Positions 1 through 8,701 are shown, numbered from the stretch's first letter. The stretch: DNA of 64,000 nt from a bacterium (GCA_021323635.1 JAJPKQ010000028.1:1-64000), one strand, 5' to 3'. Translations and numbers: made by a program. Notes: generated by a model from the sequence alone, not told the origin.

Positions 1-443
1 ACCGCCCCAAGCGCCTTGTCCGGTTCGCCGGGGTTGCGTGCCATCCCGCCCTAGCATCGCCGATCGCCGGCATCCTGTCCATGCAGCCGATCATGCATGC
101 CGTCCCGTCCATGGTCGGGCATGTGGCGGATTCGGCGGCTGTGCCGCCGCACTTCGCCTCGCCGGGGAGGCGATCGATTGCCGCGATGCCCTCCGTCATT
201 GCGAGCGGCGATGCCACCTGCTGCGCCGGAGGCCAAGGCCCTGGCGCAACAAATCGTGCTTGGTTTGCAGTGCATGCGAAATCATGTATCGTATGGGCTG
301 CAACATTGGCTCATGCATGGCCGTGTGCCGCCCGCAAGCCGGCTAGCTTGTGGGCGGCGCCCACGGCCTGGAAACCCTCGCGACGGGGATCGTCAGGTAC
401 GCACAGACGCAAATGGGATCTCGAACAAGGCAAATGGGCGCAG
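1..443. other. Left-edge region without a supported gene
   Basis: No reading frame here shows a recognisable protein family on either strand. The stretch around 245-320 is less GC-rich than its surroundings and may hold the promoter of the small gene starting at 444, but no clear -35/-10 pair is visible. Confidence 0.4.
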
Positions 444-734
444 ATGGTCGGCAAGGACCTCAGAGCGCTTGAACGCGCGATCGTGCGCGAGCTGCTCGCG
501 GCCTCCCGCGCGGCACCGCTCTCCTGCTCGCAGCTGGCCGATCGCCTGGGCTGCAACGCTCCCGCGCTCGTGCTCCGCCATCTGCTCGGTGAGCTCCATC
601 GCGCGGCCGTGATCGAGATGGTCGGCGACCAGGTTGAGCTCTCGACGCCAGTTCAGCGGCTGGCGCTCCTGGGCATGGTCTCGGCGGGACGTGCGCGCTT
701 CGGCGACGACCGTCGGCGCGAAGCTCCCGGCTGA
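444..734 (+). CDS. Small winged-helix-like protein, function unknown
   Basis: This 96-residue protein is not assigned to a named family. Residues about 8-70 read like a winged-helix fold: an ARE-type helix (LERAIVRELLAAS), then a helix-turn-helix (CSQLADRLGCNAPALVLRHL) and a short wing ending in VELSTP. That suggests a small DNA-binding regulator, but this is inference from pattern only. The ATG at 444 is chosen because the same frame upstream to 81 has a composition unlike the downstream part. No strong ribosome binding site is seen. The gene is convergent with the aldose epimerase gene, 11 bases away. Confidence 0.5.
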   Translation: MVGKDLRALERAIVRELLAASRAAPLSCSQLADRLGCNAPALVLRHLLGELHRAAVIEMVGDQVELSTPVQRLALLGMVSAGRARFGDDRRREAPG

Positions 735-745
735 GCGCGAGAGCG

Positions 746-1720
746 TCATCCGCGCTGCGGCTCCGATCGGCCGGGATCGATGCCCCAGCGACCACGGAAG
801 CTCTCGCCGGGCTCAAGCACAGCCAGCCCCGCCCCGCTCTGGAATGCGTTCGGCGCACAGCTCATCGGCTCGACTGCCAGCCCGCGACGGCGCCGCTCAG
901 GCTGGGCCACGGTGTCGCCGCTGAAGAGCATCAGATAGGGGAAGCTCCGATCCTGCCAGAGGGTGAGCGTGGCGCCGCCCGCGGCGGCGATGAGCTGCAC
1001 ACGGGCCATCCCGTCCTCATCGCGCAAGAGGTCGGTGTAGGCGGTGTCGAGCCTGGCAGGGCCGATCTGCCGCGGCGAGCGGAAGTCGTACGCCGTCTGA
1101 TCGACCGCCTCGACGCCGGTCGGGATCCCACGCTGATCGGTGATGAGGCGCCTCTGGCCGGGAGCGCGCAGCAGGCAGCTGTCGATGAGCGGCGCGCCCA
1201 GAGCGAGGTAAGGGTGGGCACCGATCCCGAACGGGCAGCGCTCGCTGCCGACATTGGCTGCGCTCATTGCAACGCTGAGGCCTTCTGGGCCGAGGGCGTA
1301 CTCGACCGCGAGCGCAAGCGTGAAGGGATAGCCGGGCTGGGGATGCAGCAGAAGCTCAAGGCGCACGCGCTCGCGCTCCCTGACGGCGATCCGCCACGGG
1401 GCCCACCGCACCAGGCCGTGTATCGCGTTGCCGCGCTCAGGCTCGGTGAGCGGCAGCCGATGAGAGCGGCCGTCCAGCTCATAGGCTCCGTCACGCAGGC
1501 GGTTGGGCCAGGGCGCGAGGATCTGGCCGCGCCCGGCGCTGCACATCTCGTGCTTGCCGTAGCCATCGAGCAGCTCTCGCCCGCCGCTGCTGTATGAGCG
1601 CAGGCCACCGCCGACCTCGACCACGACGACGCGTTGATCGCCGTGCTCGATGGCGATCTGCTCGCCCGACGGCAGGATGGGCTGCCGTGGGCGCTCCGCT
1701 CTGGGACCCATGCGGCCCAT
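746..1720 (-). CDS. Aldose 1-epimerase family protein
   Basis: The 324-residue product matches the galactose mutarotase/aldose-1-epimerase beta-sandwich family, which interconverts the alpha and beta anomers of sugars in the cytoplasm. The catalytic residues can be read: His101 in GNAIHGL, His169 in FGIGAHPYL and Glu284 in LAVEPMSCAPNAF, in the order and spacing of GalM-type enzymes. Asn-Arg in APWPNRLRDG near residue 73 is the usual substrate-pocket motif. There is no signal peptide. It is monocistronic and stands next to no sugar operon, so the substrate is unknown. Related proteins act on phosphosugars or unidentified sugars, so galM should not be assigned. Confidence 0.9.
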   Translation of the reverse strand: MGRMGPRAERPRQPILPSGEQIAIEHGDQRVVVVEVGGGLRSYSSGGRELLDGYGKHEMCSAGRGQILAPWPNRLRDGAYELDGRSHRLPLTEPERGNAIHGLVRWAPWRIAVRERERVRLELLLHPQPGYPFTLALAVEYALGPEGLSVAMSAANVGSERCPFGIGAHPYLALGAPLIDSCLLRAPGQRRLITDQRGIPTGVEAVDQTAYDFRSPRQIGPARLDTAYTDLLRDEDGMARVQLIAAAGGATLTLWQDRSFPYLMLFSGDTVAQPERRRRGLAVEPMSCAPNAFQSGAGLAVLEPGESFRGRWGIDPGRSEPQRG

Positions 1721-1884
1721 TTCTATCGGCCCGATGCGATCGCGTGCGCCGGCGTGAGGCGGCAGGGCAAGCGAGCGCGCATCGCCCGGCCATGCCGCTG
1801 AGGCGCCCAGGCTCTATGCTGTGGCAATGCGTCTGGACGCCACCGGGATGCCTGGCGCTGATATCCCCGCATGAGCGGTTTTTT

Positions 1885-1957
<73 letters not shown>

Positions 1958-2123
1958 TGCGCCGGGTGGCAGGCAGACGCGCACCAAGCGCCTCCACCGG
2001 GCGATTGGGGCGCTTAGGCTGCGATCCGATCGGCCGCAGCCGTCTGACTGCTCATCGCGCGCGAGGGCCTCTGCTTTCGTGATGGAGGAGACATGGCTTG
2101 TGTCCACCAAGATTTGACTGTGG

Positions 2124-2129
2124 TACACT
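2124..2129 (+). promoter_or_regulatory. Probable -10 element (TACACT) of vapBC
   Basis: TACACT ends 6 bases before the vapB ATG, so transcription would begin at or next to the start codon and the mRNA would be essentially leaderless, which is common in actinobacteria. The short dyad GTG-GTA-CAC overlaps it and could bind the AbrB-type antitoxin. No convincing -35 is seen at 17 bases. Confidence 0.4.
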
Positions 2130-2135
2130 GACGAT

Positions 2136-2390
2136 ATGGCCGAGACAGTCATCACCCTGGGCGATCGTGGTCGCATGGTGCTGCCCTCGCCGGTGCGCCG
2201 CGAGCTTCACCTGGACGCCGGGACGCAGCTGCTCGTGCAGGCGCAGCCCGACGGGTCCGTGTGCCTGCTTCCGTTCCGTGCGGCGGCCGAGCACGGCGTC
2301 GGTCTGGCGGCGAAACTCGGCCCACGCAAGGGATCTGCCGTCGCGGCTCTCGCTGCCGAGCGCAGACGCGAAGCGCAGCAGGAAGGTTGA
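2136..2390 (+). CDS. vapB: AbrB/SpoVT-type antitoxin (VapB family)
   Basis: This 84-residue protein has an N-terminal swapped-hairpin AbrB domain (about residues 4-48: TVITLGDRGRMVLPSPVRRE, then LDAGTQLLV) and a flexible charged tail expected to wrap the toxin. Such antitoxins bind their own promoter and neutralise a PIN-domain RNase. The toxin gene starts 3 bases after the stop, as usual for type II modules. The mRNA is probably leaderless. Family assignment is firm; the VapB label rests on the VapC-type partner. Confidence 0.88.
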   Translation: MAETVITLGDRGRMVLPSPVRRELHLDAGTQLLVQAQPDGSVCLLPFRAAAEHGVGLAAKLGPRKGSAVAALAAERRREAQQEG

Positions 2391-2393
2391 GCG

Positions 2394-2795
2394 GTGGGGG
2401 TCCCGGTGCTCGACGCATCGGCGCTGCTCGCGTACATCCGCCAGGAGCCCGGCTACGAGCGCGTCCGCGATGCTATTGCCGAGGGCGCGGCCATATCGGT
2501 CGTCAACGTCGCCGAGGCACTGAGCGTGGAAGCCGCCGAAGGCATCGACCCCGCGCAGCTCACGGCCGAGCTGCGCCGTGTGGGTGTCCTGGGCGGCGCG
2601 CTCGCCGTACACGGCATGACCGAAGATGACGCCGTCGAGGCGGCGCGTCTGCGCCCACTGACCAAGGCGGCTGGCCTCTCTCTCGGGGATCGCATCTGCG
2701 TTGCCCTAACGCGGCGTCTGGACGGCGTGGCGCTGAGCGCGGATCGCCCATGGCAGAAGGCGAAGCTCGACGTCGCGGTCGAGCTGATTCGCTGA
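2394..2795 (+). CDS. vapC: PIN-domain ribonuclease toxin VapC
   Basis: The 133-residue product is a PIN-domain toxin, a Mg2+-dependent endoribonuclease that blocks translation when freed from its antitoxin. All four acidic metal ligands expected for the family can be placed: Asp7 (VLDASALL), Glu41 (NVAEAL), Asp99 (LSLGDRICVAL) and Asp117 (LSADRPW). It therefore looks intact. It starts with GTG 3 bases after vapB and is likely translationally coupled. The tRNA or other RNA target cannot be predicted. It lies downstream of tRNA-Arg, beside a decayed second toxin. Confidence 0.92.
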   Translation: MGVPVLDASALLAYIRQEPGYERVRDAIAEGAAISVVNVAEALSVEAAEGIDPAQLTAELRRVGVLGGALAVHGMTEDDAVEAARLRPLTKAAGLSLGDRICVALTRRLDGVALSADRPWQKAKLDVAVELIR

Positions 2796-2864
2796 TCTGG
2801 GCGGCATCGAGCAACAGCGATGCCATCGGCGCCCGGGCGCGCATGCGCGCTGGCCGCCAACTCT

Positions 2865-2987
2865 TCAAGTGAGCAGCTTCATCTCGCATCGCGGGCCGCT
2901 CGCATCGGCGAGCCGTCGATCGGCCGTGAGGAGCGGAGCCTCCAGCGCCTCGGCAATCAGCCGGCCACGCAGGTACTCCTGCTGCAA
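2865..2987 (-). pseudogene. Relic of a second vapC toxin (C-terminal part only)
   Basis: On the minus strand the frame ending at 2865 encodes a recognisable VapC C-terminus: AEALEAPLLTADRRLA followed by a proline/cysteine end typical of PIN toxins (LLTADRRLA carries the last acidic residue). The N-terminal half with the first catalytic Asp and Glu is absent; the sequence upstream on that strand no longer resembles a PIN domain in any frame. The rest of 2796-3167 holds no other supported gene. Confidence 0.6.
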
Positions 2988-3167
2988 CCGACCCGCAGCC
3001 GCAGCGCTCGCGCTTGGTGGTCGCCTCTCCGGGTCTGCTCGCCCGTGGCCAGATCGACTCGGCGCCGCCCTCTCTGACAACATCGCAGCGGAATCCGTGG
3101 CCTACGATGCAAGCGCCTCGGCGTCCGAGTTGCGGCGCCATCACGATCACCGCCAAGAGATCGCCCC

Positions 3168-4736
3168 TTGCAAGCACCCGAGCACCCTGCACCTGACCGG
3201 GCCGATCGGCCCGCCGAGCACCGCGAGGGCGCAAGGCCGATCCGTCGCTGGCTTGCGCTGGCGGTGCTCTGCCTGCCGCTGCTGATCGTCTCGCTGGACA
3301 ACACGGTGTTGAATGTCGCGCTGCCGACGCTCGTGCGCAAGCTTCACGCCTCCACCGCCGAGCTGCAGTGGATCGTCGACGCATACATCCTTGTCTTCGC
3401 CGGCCTGCTGCTTGTGGGCGGAAGCATCGCTGATCGCCTCGGCCGCAAGCGCATCTTCCTGATCGGTCTGCTCCTCTTTGGCGCCGGCTCGACCTGGGCC
3501 GCCTTCTCGGGATCTGTTGCACACCTGATCGCAGCGCGCGCCAGCATGGGCCTGGGCGGGGCGCTGATCATCCCCTCAACGCTCGCGATCATCACGGCGA
3601 TATTCACCGACGCGCGCGAGCGCCAGCGCGCCTTCGGCCTCTGGGCTGCCACCAACGGCGCCGGGGTCGCGCTCGGCCCGATCGTGGGCGGCGCCCTGCT
3701 TGCGCACCTCTTCTGGGGGTCGATCTTCCTGATCAACGTGCCGATCGCGATCGGCACCGTGTTCGCCGCGCTGCGGTGGCTTCCCGAATCGCGCTCCCCC
3801 GAGCACCCGGCGCCCGACCTGGCGGGAGCAGCGCTCTCGATCTCAGCCCTCGCGCTGCTGCTCTTCGGGATCATCGAAGCGCCCCTTGACGGCTGGGACT
3901 CCGTGCTTGCGCTGGCTGCGATCTGCGGCGGCTGCGCTCTGATCGCCCTCTTCAGCCTCTGGGAGCGGGCGCGACCGGCGCCGATGCTGCATCTGGAGCT
4001 CTTCCGGGATCGCCGCTTCTCGATTCCGATGCTCTCGGACGCGCTTGCGATGTTCGGCCTCTACGGCGCGCTCTTCGTGCTGACCCAGTTCCTGCAGTTC
4101 TACCTCGGCTTCTCGCCGCTGGGCGCCGGCCTGAGAACGCTGCCGGCTGCCGGTGCGATCCTGGTCGCCTCCCCCCTGTCGGCGCCCGTCGTGCGCACCT
4201 TCGGCACACGTACGACAGTGGTCGCCGGCCTGCTGGCGATCGCAGGCGGCCTCTATCAGGTCTCAGGCTCCTCGGCCACGACAGGCTTCGCAGAGATCCT
4301 GCCTGGGCTGATCCTGCTTGGGGCGGGCGCAGGCCTCGTCATCCCGGCAGTGGTCGGGTCGGTGATGGGCTCGCTTCCAGAGGCACACACAGGCGTGGGC
4401 TCGGCGACGAACAGCACCTTCCTGCAGGTCGGCGGCGCGCTCGGCGTCGCCGTGATCGGCAGCCTGCTCTCCTCACGCTTTCGCGCCCGCCTGACCTCGT
4501 CGCCGCGAATGCACGAGCTGCCTGCGCGCCTTGTCCATGAGGCCGCCGGCTCACTGGGGGCAGCGCTCAGAGTTGCCCGACAGGCCGGCCCCGCCGGCCC
4601 GACGCTGGCAAACGGCGCGCGGGCGGCGTTCATCTCTGGGATGGACCTCGCCTTGGCGGCAGGCGCGGCTGTCGCCGTGCTTGCCGCGCTGCTCTCTGCG
4701 CTTGCCCTGCCAAATCGCCCACCGCGCAAACACTGA
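3168..4736 (+). CDS. MFS drug-efflux transporter, DHA2 (EmrB/QacA) family
   Basis: The 522-residue protein has about 14 hydrophobic helices, as in the proton-driven DHA2 multidrug exporters. Signatures are visible: the TM1 motif LDNTVLNVALP, cytoplasmic motif A (GGSIADRLGRKR, near residue 85), an R in TM4 (RASMGLGGALIIPSTLAI) and motif C (GAGVALGPIVGG). It is expected in the cytoplasmic membrane, exporting hydrophobic compounds. TTG at 3168 is the first usable start, giving a 25-residue polar N-terminus. The substrate is unknown. The K+ channel gene follows after 6 bases, so the two are probably cotranscribed. Confidence 0.9.
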   Translation: MQAPEHPAPDRADRPAEHREGARPIRRWLALAVLCLPLLIVSLDNTVLNVALPTLVRKLHASTAELQWIVDAYILVFAGLLLVGGSIADRLGRKRIFLIGLLLFGAGSTWAAFSGSVAHLIAARASMGLGGALIIPSTLAIITAIFTDARERQRAFGLWAATNGAGVALGPIVGGALLAHLFWGSIFLINVPIAIGTVFAALRWLPESRSPEHPAPDLAGAALSISALALLLFGIIEAPLDGWDSVLALAAICGGCALIALFSLWERARPAPMLHLELFRDRRFSIPMLSDALAMFGLYGALFVLTQFLQFYLGFSPLGAGLRTLPAAGAILVASPLSAPVVRTFGTRTTVVAGLLAIAGGLYQVSGSSATTGFAEILPGLILLGAGAGLVIPAVVGSVMGSLPEAHTGVGSATNSTFLQVGGALGVAVIGSLLSSRFRARLTSSPRMHELPARLVHEAAGSLGAALRVARQAGPAGPTLANGARAAFISGMDLALAAGAAVAVLAALLSALALPNRPPRKH

Positions 4737-4742
4737 GAGCAC

Positions 4743-5810
4743 GTGGCGATCGATCTCAACCGACAGTCGCACAGTCAGGCTCACGCCCTTGCCGCGCGTG
4801 AGCTGCGGCGCTTCTCCCGCCGTGGCGCGGCGCTGATCGCCTCGGTGCTCACGCTGCTCCTGCTCGGCGCCGCGGGCTATGCGACAAGCGAAGGGGTTGG
4901 CTTCTGGTATGCGTTCCGCTGGTCGCTCGACACCGCCGCGACGGTCGGGGGATTCCCGCAGCCGCACAGCACCGCGGGCCAGGTAGTCCAGGTGGCGCTG
5001 GTGCTGGTGGGCGTGGGCGCGCTCTTCTACGCCCTGGCGACCGTGGCCGAGCTCTTCGCCGGCGGCCGGCTGACCGAGTACCTTGCAGCTCGACGGAGCG
5101 AGCGAGTGATCAGATCACTGTCCGGCCACCACATCATCTGCGGCTTCGGACGCGTCGGCCGCCAGGTCGCGCGCGACCTGCGCGCCGCGCGCGCCGCCTA
5201 CGTCGTCGTCGACCCCAACCCCGAGAATCGCGCACGCGCGGAGGCGCTGGAGATCCCGTTCATCGAAGGCGATGCCACCGATGACGACGTGCTTGGCGAA
5301 GCCGGCATCGAGCGGGCGCGCTCGATCGTCGTCTGCGCCGACTCCGACGCCAACAACGTCTTCATCACGCTCACCGCCCGCGAGCTGCGCTCTGACATCC
5401 TGATCGTTGCCCGAGCGGCGGCCGAGGACACCGAGAAGAAGCTGATCCGCGCCGGCGCCGACCGGGTCATCTCCCCCTACAAGTCCAGCGGCACCGAGAT
5501 GGCGAGGCTGGCGTTGCACCGTCAGCTGAGCGGCGTGGTCGACGTCAATGTGCAGTATCGGCTCGAGGAGATCGAGGTCGGTCGCCGTTGCGGCGCACTG
5601 GGAAAGACCATCGAGGACATCCGCGGCGGCACGATCATCCTGGCGTTGCGGCGCGGCAAGACGTTCGAGCCGCAGCCCGCAGGCGCAACCGTGCTCCGCG
5701 AGGGCGACGTGCTGATCGCCATCGGCTCGCCGCAGGCGCTCGCGCGGCTCGAGGGCCAGCTCGAAGAGCCCGCCAGCGAACGAGAGCTGCGGGACGGAGC
5801 CGATCGCTAG
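4743..5810 (+). CDS. Two-TM potassium-channel-like protein with RCK (TrkA) domains
   Basis: The 355-residue protein has the layout of MthK-type channels: TM1 (about 29-47), pore helix and filter (about 58-73), TM2 (about 80-105), an RCK/TrkA-N Rossmann domain beginning GFGRVGRQVA (134) with acidic VVDPNPEN, and a TrkA-C domain from about 260. Such channels pass K+ and are gated by ligands bound to the RCK ring. The filter, however, reads TAATVGGFPQP instead of TVGYGD-P, so selectivity may differ (see findings). GTG at 4743 is the start, 6 bases after the MFS stop. Confidence 0.85.
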   Translation: MAIDLNRQSHSQAHALAARELRRFSRRGAALIASVLTLLLLGAAGYATSEGVGFWYAFRWSLDTAATVGGFPQPHSTAGQVVQVALVLVGVGALFYALATVAELFAGGRLTEYLAARRSERVIRSLSGHHIICGFGRVGRQVARDLRAARAAYVVVDPNPENRARAEALEIPFIEGDATDDDVLGEAGIERARSIVVCADSDANNVFITLTARELRSDILIVARAAAEDTEKKLIRAGADRVISPYKSSGTEMARLALHRQLSGVVDVNVQYRLEEIEVGRRCGALGKTIEDIRGGTIILALRRGKTFEPQPAGATVLREGDVLIAIGSPQALARLEGQLEEPASERELRDGADR

Positions 5811-5853
5811 GCTCTATGCTCGCTGCCAACCGCATGCCGTCCACCGAGAAGCC

Positions 5854-6252
5854 ATGAGCACGATCGCTCCCCCGCCCGTGGAGGTGGCAGCTGACGCTGA
5901 CGCGATGGCACAGCTTGTGGCGCAGGTCTTTGCAAGCGCCAGCAAGCAGGAGCCGCGCCTGGCGGCAAAGCTGCGCGGAGCGCTGGCGATGCGGCTGGGA
6001 GCAAGCGGCCCGGCCTTCACGGTGCGCTTCGAGCGATCCCGCATCCGCGTCGAGTCAGGCGCTGCCGCCGACGCCCAGCTGAGGCTCGAGGCCGCGCTGG
6101 ATGCGCTGCCGATGCTGACCTCCCCTCGTCAGGCGCTGCGGCCGCTGCTGCGCCGCCAGATACGCCTGCGCGGCCTGGTGCGCCATCCGATCGTGGCGCT
6201 TCGCCTGCGGCGTCTGCTTGCAGCTCTGCGCACGACGCCGGGCAGCGGCTGA
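5854..6252 (+). CDS. SCP2-like sterol/lipid-binding domain protein
   Basis: This 132-residue protein resembles stand-alone SCP2-type domains: a helix (LRGALAMRLG), a beta-hairpin (AFTVRFERSRIRVESG), an acidic turn (AADAQLRLEAALDALPML) and the closing segment LRGLVRHPIVALRLRRLL, which matches the usual G-x-L-x-x-x-G-D/H end. Such domains bind lipids or acyl-CoA in the cytoplasm. The match is one of overall pattern and length, not of catalytic residues. It starts 43 bases after the K+ channel gene on the same strand. Confidence 0.6.
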   Translation: MSTIAPPPVEVAADADAMAQLVAQVFASASKQEPRLAAKLRGALAMRLGASGPAFTVRFERSRIRVESGAAADAQLRLEAALDALPMLTSPRQALRPLLRRQIRLRGLVRHPIVALRLRRLLAALRTTPGSG

Positions 6253-6284
6253 TTTACAACTCTCAGTGTTAAAATCTTCGGCGG
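6253..6284 (+). promoter_or_regulatory. AT-rich promoter-like patch before the hemerythrin gene
   Basis: This patch (TTTACAACTCTCAGTGTTAA and following AAATC) is strikingly AT-rich against its surroundings and lies just upstream of a small ORF and the hemerythrin gene. It has an imperfect dyad (ATTT...AAAT ends). It probably holds the promoter and perhaps a regulator site, but no exact hexamers can be fixed. Confidence 0.35.
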
Positions 6285-6368
6285 ATGACCGAGATCGCCG
6301 AGGCCGCCATCAGCAACCGGGCGCTGCGACGGCGGCCTGCGGATGTGCGAATGCGGCGGGGCAGATGA
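6285..6368 (+). CDS. Possible 27-residue leader ORF coupled to the hemerythrin gene
   Basis: An ATG just after the AT-rich patch opens a 27-codon frame (MTEIAEAAISNRALRRRPAD and seven more residues) whose stop overlaps the hemerythrin start as ATGA. That overlap and its position suggest a translated leader that couples the two, or simply a short 5' UTR artefact. The peptide is basic and matches no family known to me. Confidence 0.3.
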   Translation: MTEIAEAAISNRALRRRPADVRMRRGR

Positions 6369-6790
6369 AGCGCCACCCGGCGCTGGCGCCGCTCTCGCGC
6401 GACCATCACCACACGCTCGTGGTCTCGCGCATGCTGCGCGAAGCCGGGGTGCAGCAGGCGCCAGCCGCGACCGAGCGCTGGCGCTCGCTGTGGCAGGAGC
6501 GCGAGCGCGAGCATTTCCGCAAGGAGGAGGAGGTGCTTGCGCCGGCGCTTGCCGCGCACCCCTCAGGCGCGCCGCTGCGAGAGCGCATGCTCGCTGAGCA
6601 CCGCCAGATCCGTGCTCGCAGCGATGCCCTCCTCAGCTCCCCAGACCCGGCGCGACAGACTGCGGCGCTCGCTGCGCTGGGCGAGCTGCTCAGGCGCCAC
6701 GTGCGCTTTGAGGAGAACGAGCTCTTTCCGCTGCTGGAAGCGTCGCTGGACGCCGAGCAGCTTGAGGAGATCGGCAGGCGGCTCGCCTGA
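6365..6790 (+). CDS. Hemerythrin HHE cation-binding domain protein
   Basis: The 141-residue protein is a four-helix hemerythrin-like domain that would hold a di-iron site. Candidate ligands are in the expected order: His15 in LSRDHHHTLV, His50 and Glu54/55 in EHFRKEEEVL, His79 in AEHRQI, and His112 with Glu116 in RRHVRFEENELFP. Family members bind O2 or NO, or serve in oxidative and nitrosative stress. ATG 6365 is chosen because homology begins at KRHPALAPLSRDHH; the frame is open further upstream but shows no family resemblance. The MarR regulator gene follows after 27 bases, so it may control this gene. Confidence 0.85.
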   Translation: MKRHPALAPLSRDHHHTLVVSRMLREAGVQQAPAATERWRSLWQEREREHFRKEEEVLAPALAAHPSGAPLRERMLAEHRQIRARSDALLSSPDPARQTAALAALGELLRRHVRFEENELFPLLEASLDAEQLEEIGRRLA

Positions 6791-6805
6791 GCCGCTGCAC
6801 ATAAG

Positions 6806-6818
6806 TGCAATAATTGCA
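6806..6818. promoter_or_regulatory. 13-bp palindrome at the marR start codon (probable operator)
   Basis: TGCAAT-A-ATTGCA is a perfect dyad around a central base, in a local AT-rich patch. It ends on the A of the marR ATG. Size, symmetry and position fit a MarR-family operator, suggesting autorepression. This is inference. Confidence 0.5.
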
Positions 6819-7330
6819 TGATGGCAGCGGCCAGAGCGGCCTCGGCTTGCAATCCCACTGAGCCCGCGCCGGCGAGCGCGGATGTGGTTGAAGCCGTGCT
6901 CGGCGCCAGTCGAGCGCTGCTGGCGCTTGCGGCGCGCTCGCTGGCGGGAATCGCCGAGGAGGTGACCCTGCCCCAGTACCGGGCGCTGGTGGTGATCGCC
7001 TCGCGTGGACCGCAGCGCGTCGCCGACCTCGCTCAGGCGCTTGGCGTGAACCCCTCGACCGCGACGCGGATGTGCGACCGGCTTGTGCGCAAGAGGCTGG
7101 TGCGAAGGCGCGCCCTGCCTGCCGATCGCCGGGTGGTGCGATTGCACCTGACCGCGGCGGGCAGGCGGCTGGTCGAGGAGGTGACAGGCGTGCGCAGGGC
7201 CGAGATCGCCCAGATCCTCGGCAAGCTGCCCGCTGCCGAGCGCGCGCAGATGGTTGAGCTCTTCAGCCGCTTCTCAGCCGCTGCCGGCGAGGTTCCCGAT
7301 CGCGACTGGCAGCTGGATCTGAGCCTTTGA
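6818..7330 (+). CDS. MarR-family transcriptional regulator
   Basis: The 170-residue protein has the MarR winged helix: helices LPQYRALVVIASRGPQRVAD, the recognition part QALGVNPSTATRMCDRLVRK, and the wing RRRALPADRRVVRLHLTAAG with the conserved D-R-R. Dimerisation helices flank it on both sides. These dimers repress nearby genes and are released by phenolic or oxidant ligands. The tandem ATG ATG at 6818/6821 leaves two possible starts. The perfect palindrome over the start codon suggests autoregulation; hemerythrin upstream is the likely co-target. Its 3' end overlaps the convergent ClC gene by 68 bases. Confidence 0.9.
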   Translation: MMAAARAASACNPTEPAPASADVVEAVLGASRALLALAARSLAGIAEEVTLPQYRALVVIASRGPQRVADLAQALGVNPSTATRMCDRLVRKRLVRRRALPADRRVVRLHLTAAGRRLVEEVTGVRRAEIAQILGKLPAAERAQMVELFSRFSAAAGEVPDRDWQLDLSL

Positions 7331-8701
7331 GGGCACGCCCCTCTCGGTCACCTCGTGGTGCGCTGCGGTCGTGCAGCTGCGCGACATAGATCGTCTGGTC
7401 GGCGGCGCTGACGATGAGGGTGCAGATCGCGACCGCGATCATCGCCGGAGCCAGCAGCGTCGAGGAGCCGGTCATCTGCGCGACCATCAGCATCACCGCC
7501 AGCGGCGCCCGCGATATGCCGCCGAAGAGCGCCATCATGCCGACGACCACAAATGCGGTCGGCGAGTGGCCGACGCCGGGTGCGATCGGCTCGAGCAGTC
7601 GCCACAGCGCCAGGCCGGCGAAGGCGCCGATGACGATGCCCGGGCCAAAGACGCCACCGGATCCGCCGCTGCCGATCGAGAGCGAGGTCGCGAGTATGCG
7701 GGCGAAGGCAAGCAGCAGGATCACGTAGGGCGGTGCGCGTGCAAGCGAGCCGCCCAGCGCTTTCTGGATCCAGCCGTAGCCTGTGCCGAGCACCTCGGGC
7801 AGCGCCAGGGCGATCAGAGCGACAAGCAGGCCGCCAAGCGCTGGTCGCAGGATGCGCGCCACCGGCAGCCTGCGCGAGATCGCAACGGTGGCGTAGCAGG
7901 CGCGAGCGTAGAGCAGGCCAAGCAGCCCGGCAGCTACGCCGATCAGGGCAAACCAGAGCAGCTGGTAGGCAGAGAGGCTGTAGCTGCCCGCGATCGCAAA
8001 GAGCAGGCGGCAGCCAAGCAGGCGCCGAGGATCGCGTAGGCGATGAGCGCCGCAAGCAGCGCTGGCAGGAGCGCTGAGCATTCGAAGCCCTCGCGGCAGA
8101 GGACGTCTGCCGCGAGCACCGCGCCACCGAGCGGAGCAGAGAGGATCGCGCCGATGCCCGAGCCGATGCCCACTAAGACCGCGATCCGCCCGTCGGCGTC
8201 TGAGAGCGCCAGCCAGCGTCTGACAAGCGAGCCAAAGCCCGCGCTGATCTGCGCCGTGGGCCCCTCGCGGCCGCCAGAGCCGCCCGAGCCGATCGTGAGC
8301 GCCGATGCCACGATCTTGACGACGATCGCACGCACCCGGATCGCGCCCGGGGCGTGATGGACTGCGAAGATCGCAGCATCCGTCCCGTGGCCCTCCGCCT
8401 CGGGGGCGACGCCGAAGGCCAGGGACCCCGCCAATAGGCCACCGAGCGTGAGCACCAGCGGGATCGCCCAGGGGCGCAAGAAGCCGGCGCTGCCGGCCGC
8501 ACGGCCTTCACCGGCAGCACTTGGGATGTGATATCCGCCGATCAACCCGAGCAGGAGGTCCGTGGCCCGGCGCAGCGTCTCGCAGAAGGCGGTCGTGCCA
8601 AGGCCGGCAATGATGCCGATCGCAGGAGCGCGCACCAGCCGGCGACGCTGCCTGCCAAGCGCCCTGTTCCATGCGCCGATCTCCTCGCCCCCGCGCGTCA
8701 A
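7263..8701 (-). pseudogene. ClC-family chloride channel/transporter, frameshifted
   Basis: Two overlapping minus-strand frames together encode one ClC protein. The first (8701 to about 8020) carries the gating signature SGGREGPTAQ; the second (about 8020 to 7263) continues with SLSAYQLLWFALIG and the late filter motif GSGGSGGVFGPG. The join needs a -1 shift (equivalent to loss of one base) near 8005-8030, inside the loop before ALIGVAAGLLGLLYARA. Neither half alone would make a channel. It could be a real mutation, a sequencing error or recoding. The first start is TTG 8701. There is no CBS domain at the end. Confidence 0.8.
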
